From Acidobacteriota bacterium (lineage in GTDB: Bacteria > Acidobacteriota > UBA6911), in the NCBI GenBank assembly GCA_016933615.1, contig JAFGAO010000168.1:1-37605 (forward strand): DNA of 37,605 nt, in the 5' to 3' direction. Both the position numbers and the translations under genes were made by a program. Under the pieces are notes generated by a model. The model was given only the letters and a program-made list of their open reading frames with translations. It was not told where the DNA came from and did not search any database. Positions within the stretch are counted from its first letter, which is position 1. Each line of letters begins with the position of its first letter. Shown piece after piece: positions 37,039-37,605 of the stretch.

Positions 37039-37605
37039 CTATTTCACAAAAGCTTCGCCTTCGGGAGTCCGTCTCCATGCGAAATATTGATCCATGACCT
37101 TGAGGGCATCGGCGCTGGGGACCGGACCTGTGTGAGGTGTCCGGGCAAAGTACATCAGCACGGGATTGGCGTCGCTGAACGCCGGCCAGCTGGGGAGGCC
37201 CGGGCCGTTGGGGTCGCCGGATTTGGCGAAGTTGGTCCAGTAGGTGGCCATGGCCTCCGAAATCGCCGCGTCCGATTCGACGGACTGCTGATTTGGATTC
37301 ATGTTCTGGAACACGTAAGCCACTTCCTGCCCGTGCGGCGATCCCTGTCCGGCCTTCGGTGAATCGGACGGATAATCCGGGTGCTGGTCGAAGTAGTAGT
37401 AAAACACCTTGGACTTGCCAGTCTTCGACTGCAATCGCGCCCAAATCCAGGTTTGCCATCCGAACGCCGCGTCGCGCATCAGGTCGCGGGCCGTTTTGGC
37501 CACCTTTCCTGTGCCCGGGGGATAGGCCGCGATGAGTCTATCGGCGAACGGGCCGAAGCGGGACTTCACATTGAAAATATAATCCTCCGGGGTCGCCGGG
37601 GGTGA
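37039..37605 (-). CDS. Type B carboxylesterase, C-terminal part (5' end beyond the window)
   Basis: The frame is open to the window edge and encodes the last 188 residues of a carboxylesterase/para-nitrobenzyl-esterase-like alpha/beta hydrolase. DRLIAAYPPG and LMRDAAFGWQTWIWARLQSK are typical of the distal domain. GSPHGQEVAYVF contains the catalytic His of the triad (family pattern GxxHxxEL.YVF). SEAMATYWTNFAKSGDPNGPGLPSWPAFSD is the hallmark C-terminal block. The nucleophile Ser and acidic residue lie outside the window. Members of this family are often secreted and hydrolyse carboxylic esters; the signal peptide cannot be checked here. Confidence 0.93.
   Translation of the reverse strand, partial: SPPATPEDYIFNVKSRFGPFADRLIAAYPPGTGKVAKTARDLMRDAAFGWQTWIWARLQSKTGKSKVFYYYFDQHPDYPSDSPKAGQGSPHGQEVAYVFQNMNPNQQSVESDAAISEAMATYWTNFAKSGDPNGPGLPSWPAFSDANPVLMYFARTPHTGPVPSADALKVMDQYFAWRRTPEGEAFVK

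Overview
The window looks like chromosome from an anaerobic, GC-rich member of the Desulfobacterota (classical Deltaproteobacteria). This is inference from gene content: a tungsten-type aldehyde:ferredoxin oxidoreductase family enzyme, a sigma54 activator circuit, a large NAD-glutamate dehydrogenase, a DsrE-family protein, a SpoIIE/STAS partner-switching pair and many lipoproteins. No rRNA, tRNA, CRISPR array or intact insertion sequence was seen.

Left part (1-7.1 kb): three copies of a small palindromic repeat, an AOR-family oxidoreductase, then a relic of a tyrosine-biosynthesis operon. The relic keeps an 18-residue leader peptide with three tandem Tyr codons, an intrinsic terminator, the N-terminal domain of DAHP synthase, and the tail of prephenate dehydrogenase fused to an intact-looking chorismate mutase domain. 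A DnaJ-zinc ribbon-PilZ protein, an aldo/keto reductase and a MATE exporter follow. The MATE gene has no ATG/GTG/TTG that would give a full-length protein; it appears to start at ATT.

Centre (7.1-17.5 kb): the most interesting block. A sigma54-dependent response regulator is followed by palindromic TTGCAA-type sites and a well-spaced -24/-12 promoter. The promoter reads into a probable operon: Usp-like protein, cytidylate-kinase-like/BON/membrane protein, TauE/SafE permease, an uncharacterised 328-residue protein, a lone CheY-like receiver, an ATP-grasp/phosphohistidine protein without the PEP-synthase barrel, and a HAMP histidine kinase. The 328-residue protein appears to share both its N- and C-terminal domains with the ATP-grasp protein but lacks the catalytic core. 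I read the block as a self-contained two-component and phosphotransfer module controlling a membrane permease; its substrate is unknown.

Middle right (17.6-31.8 kb): on the minus strand, an NTF2-like protein, a STAS antagonist and a pseudo-receiver/FHA/GAF/PP2C phosphatase, then a large NAD-glutamate dehydrogenase. After these come a secreted tandem-domain protein, a DUF4382-type lipoprotein, mgtE, a radical SAM protein and an ABC-2 exporter pair.

Right end (31.9-37.6 kb): a sulfur-linked pair (ArsR-rhodanese fusion and DsrE) with a visible promoter, a HigBA toxin-antitoxin pair with a palindromic operator, and an orphan C-terminal fragment of a glycosyltransferase. A HEAT-repeat lipoprotein, a Sel1 fragment joined out of frame to a secreted protein gene, and the 3' part of a type B carboxylesterase complete the window. 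Three separate gene-truncation junctions suggest local gene decay, or strain or assembly mosaicism.
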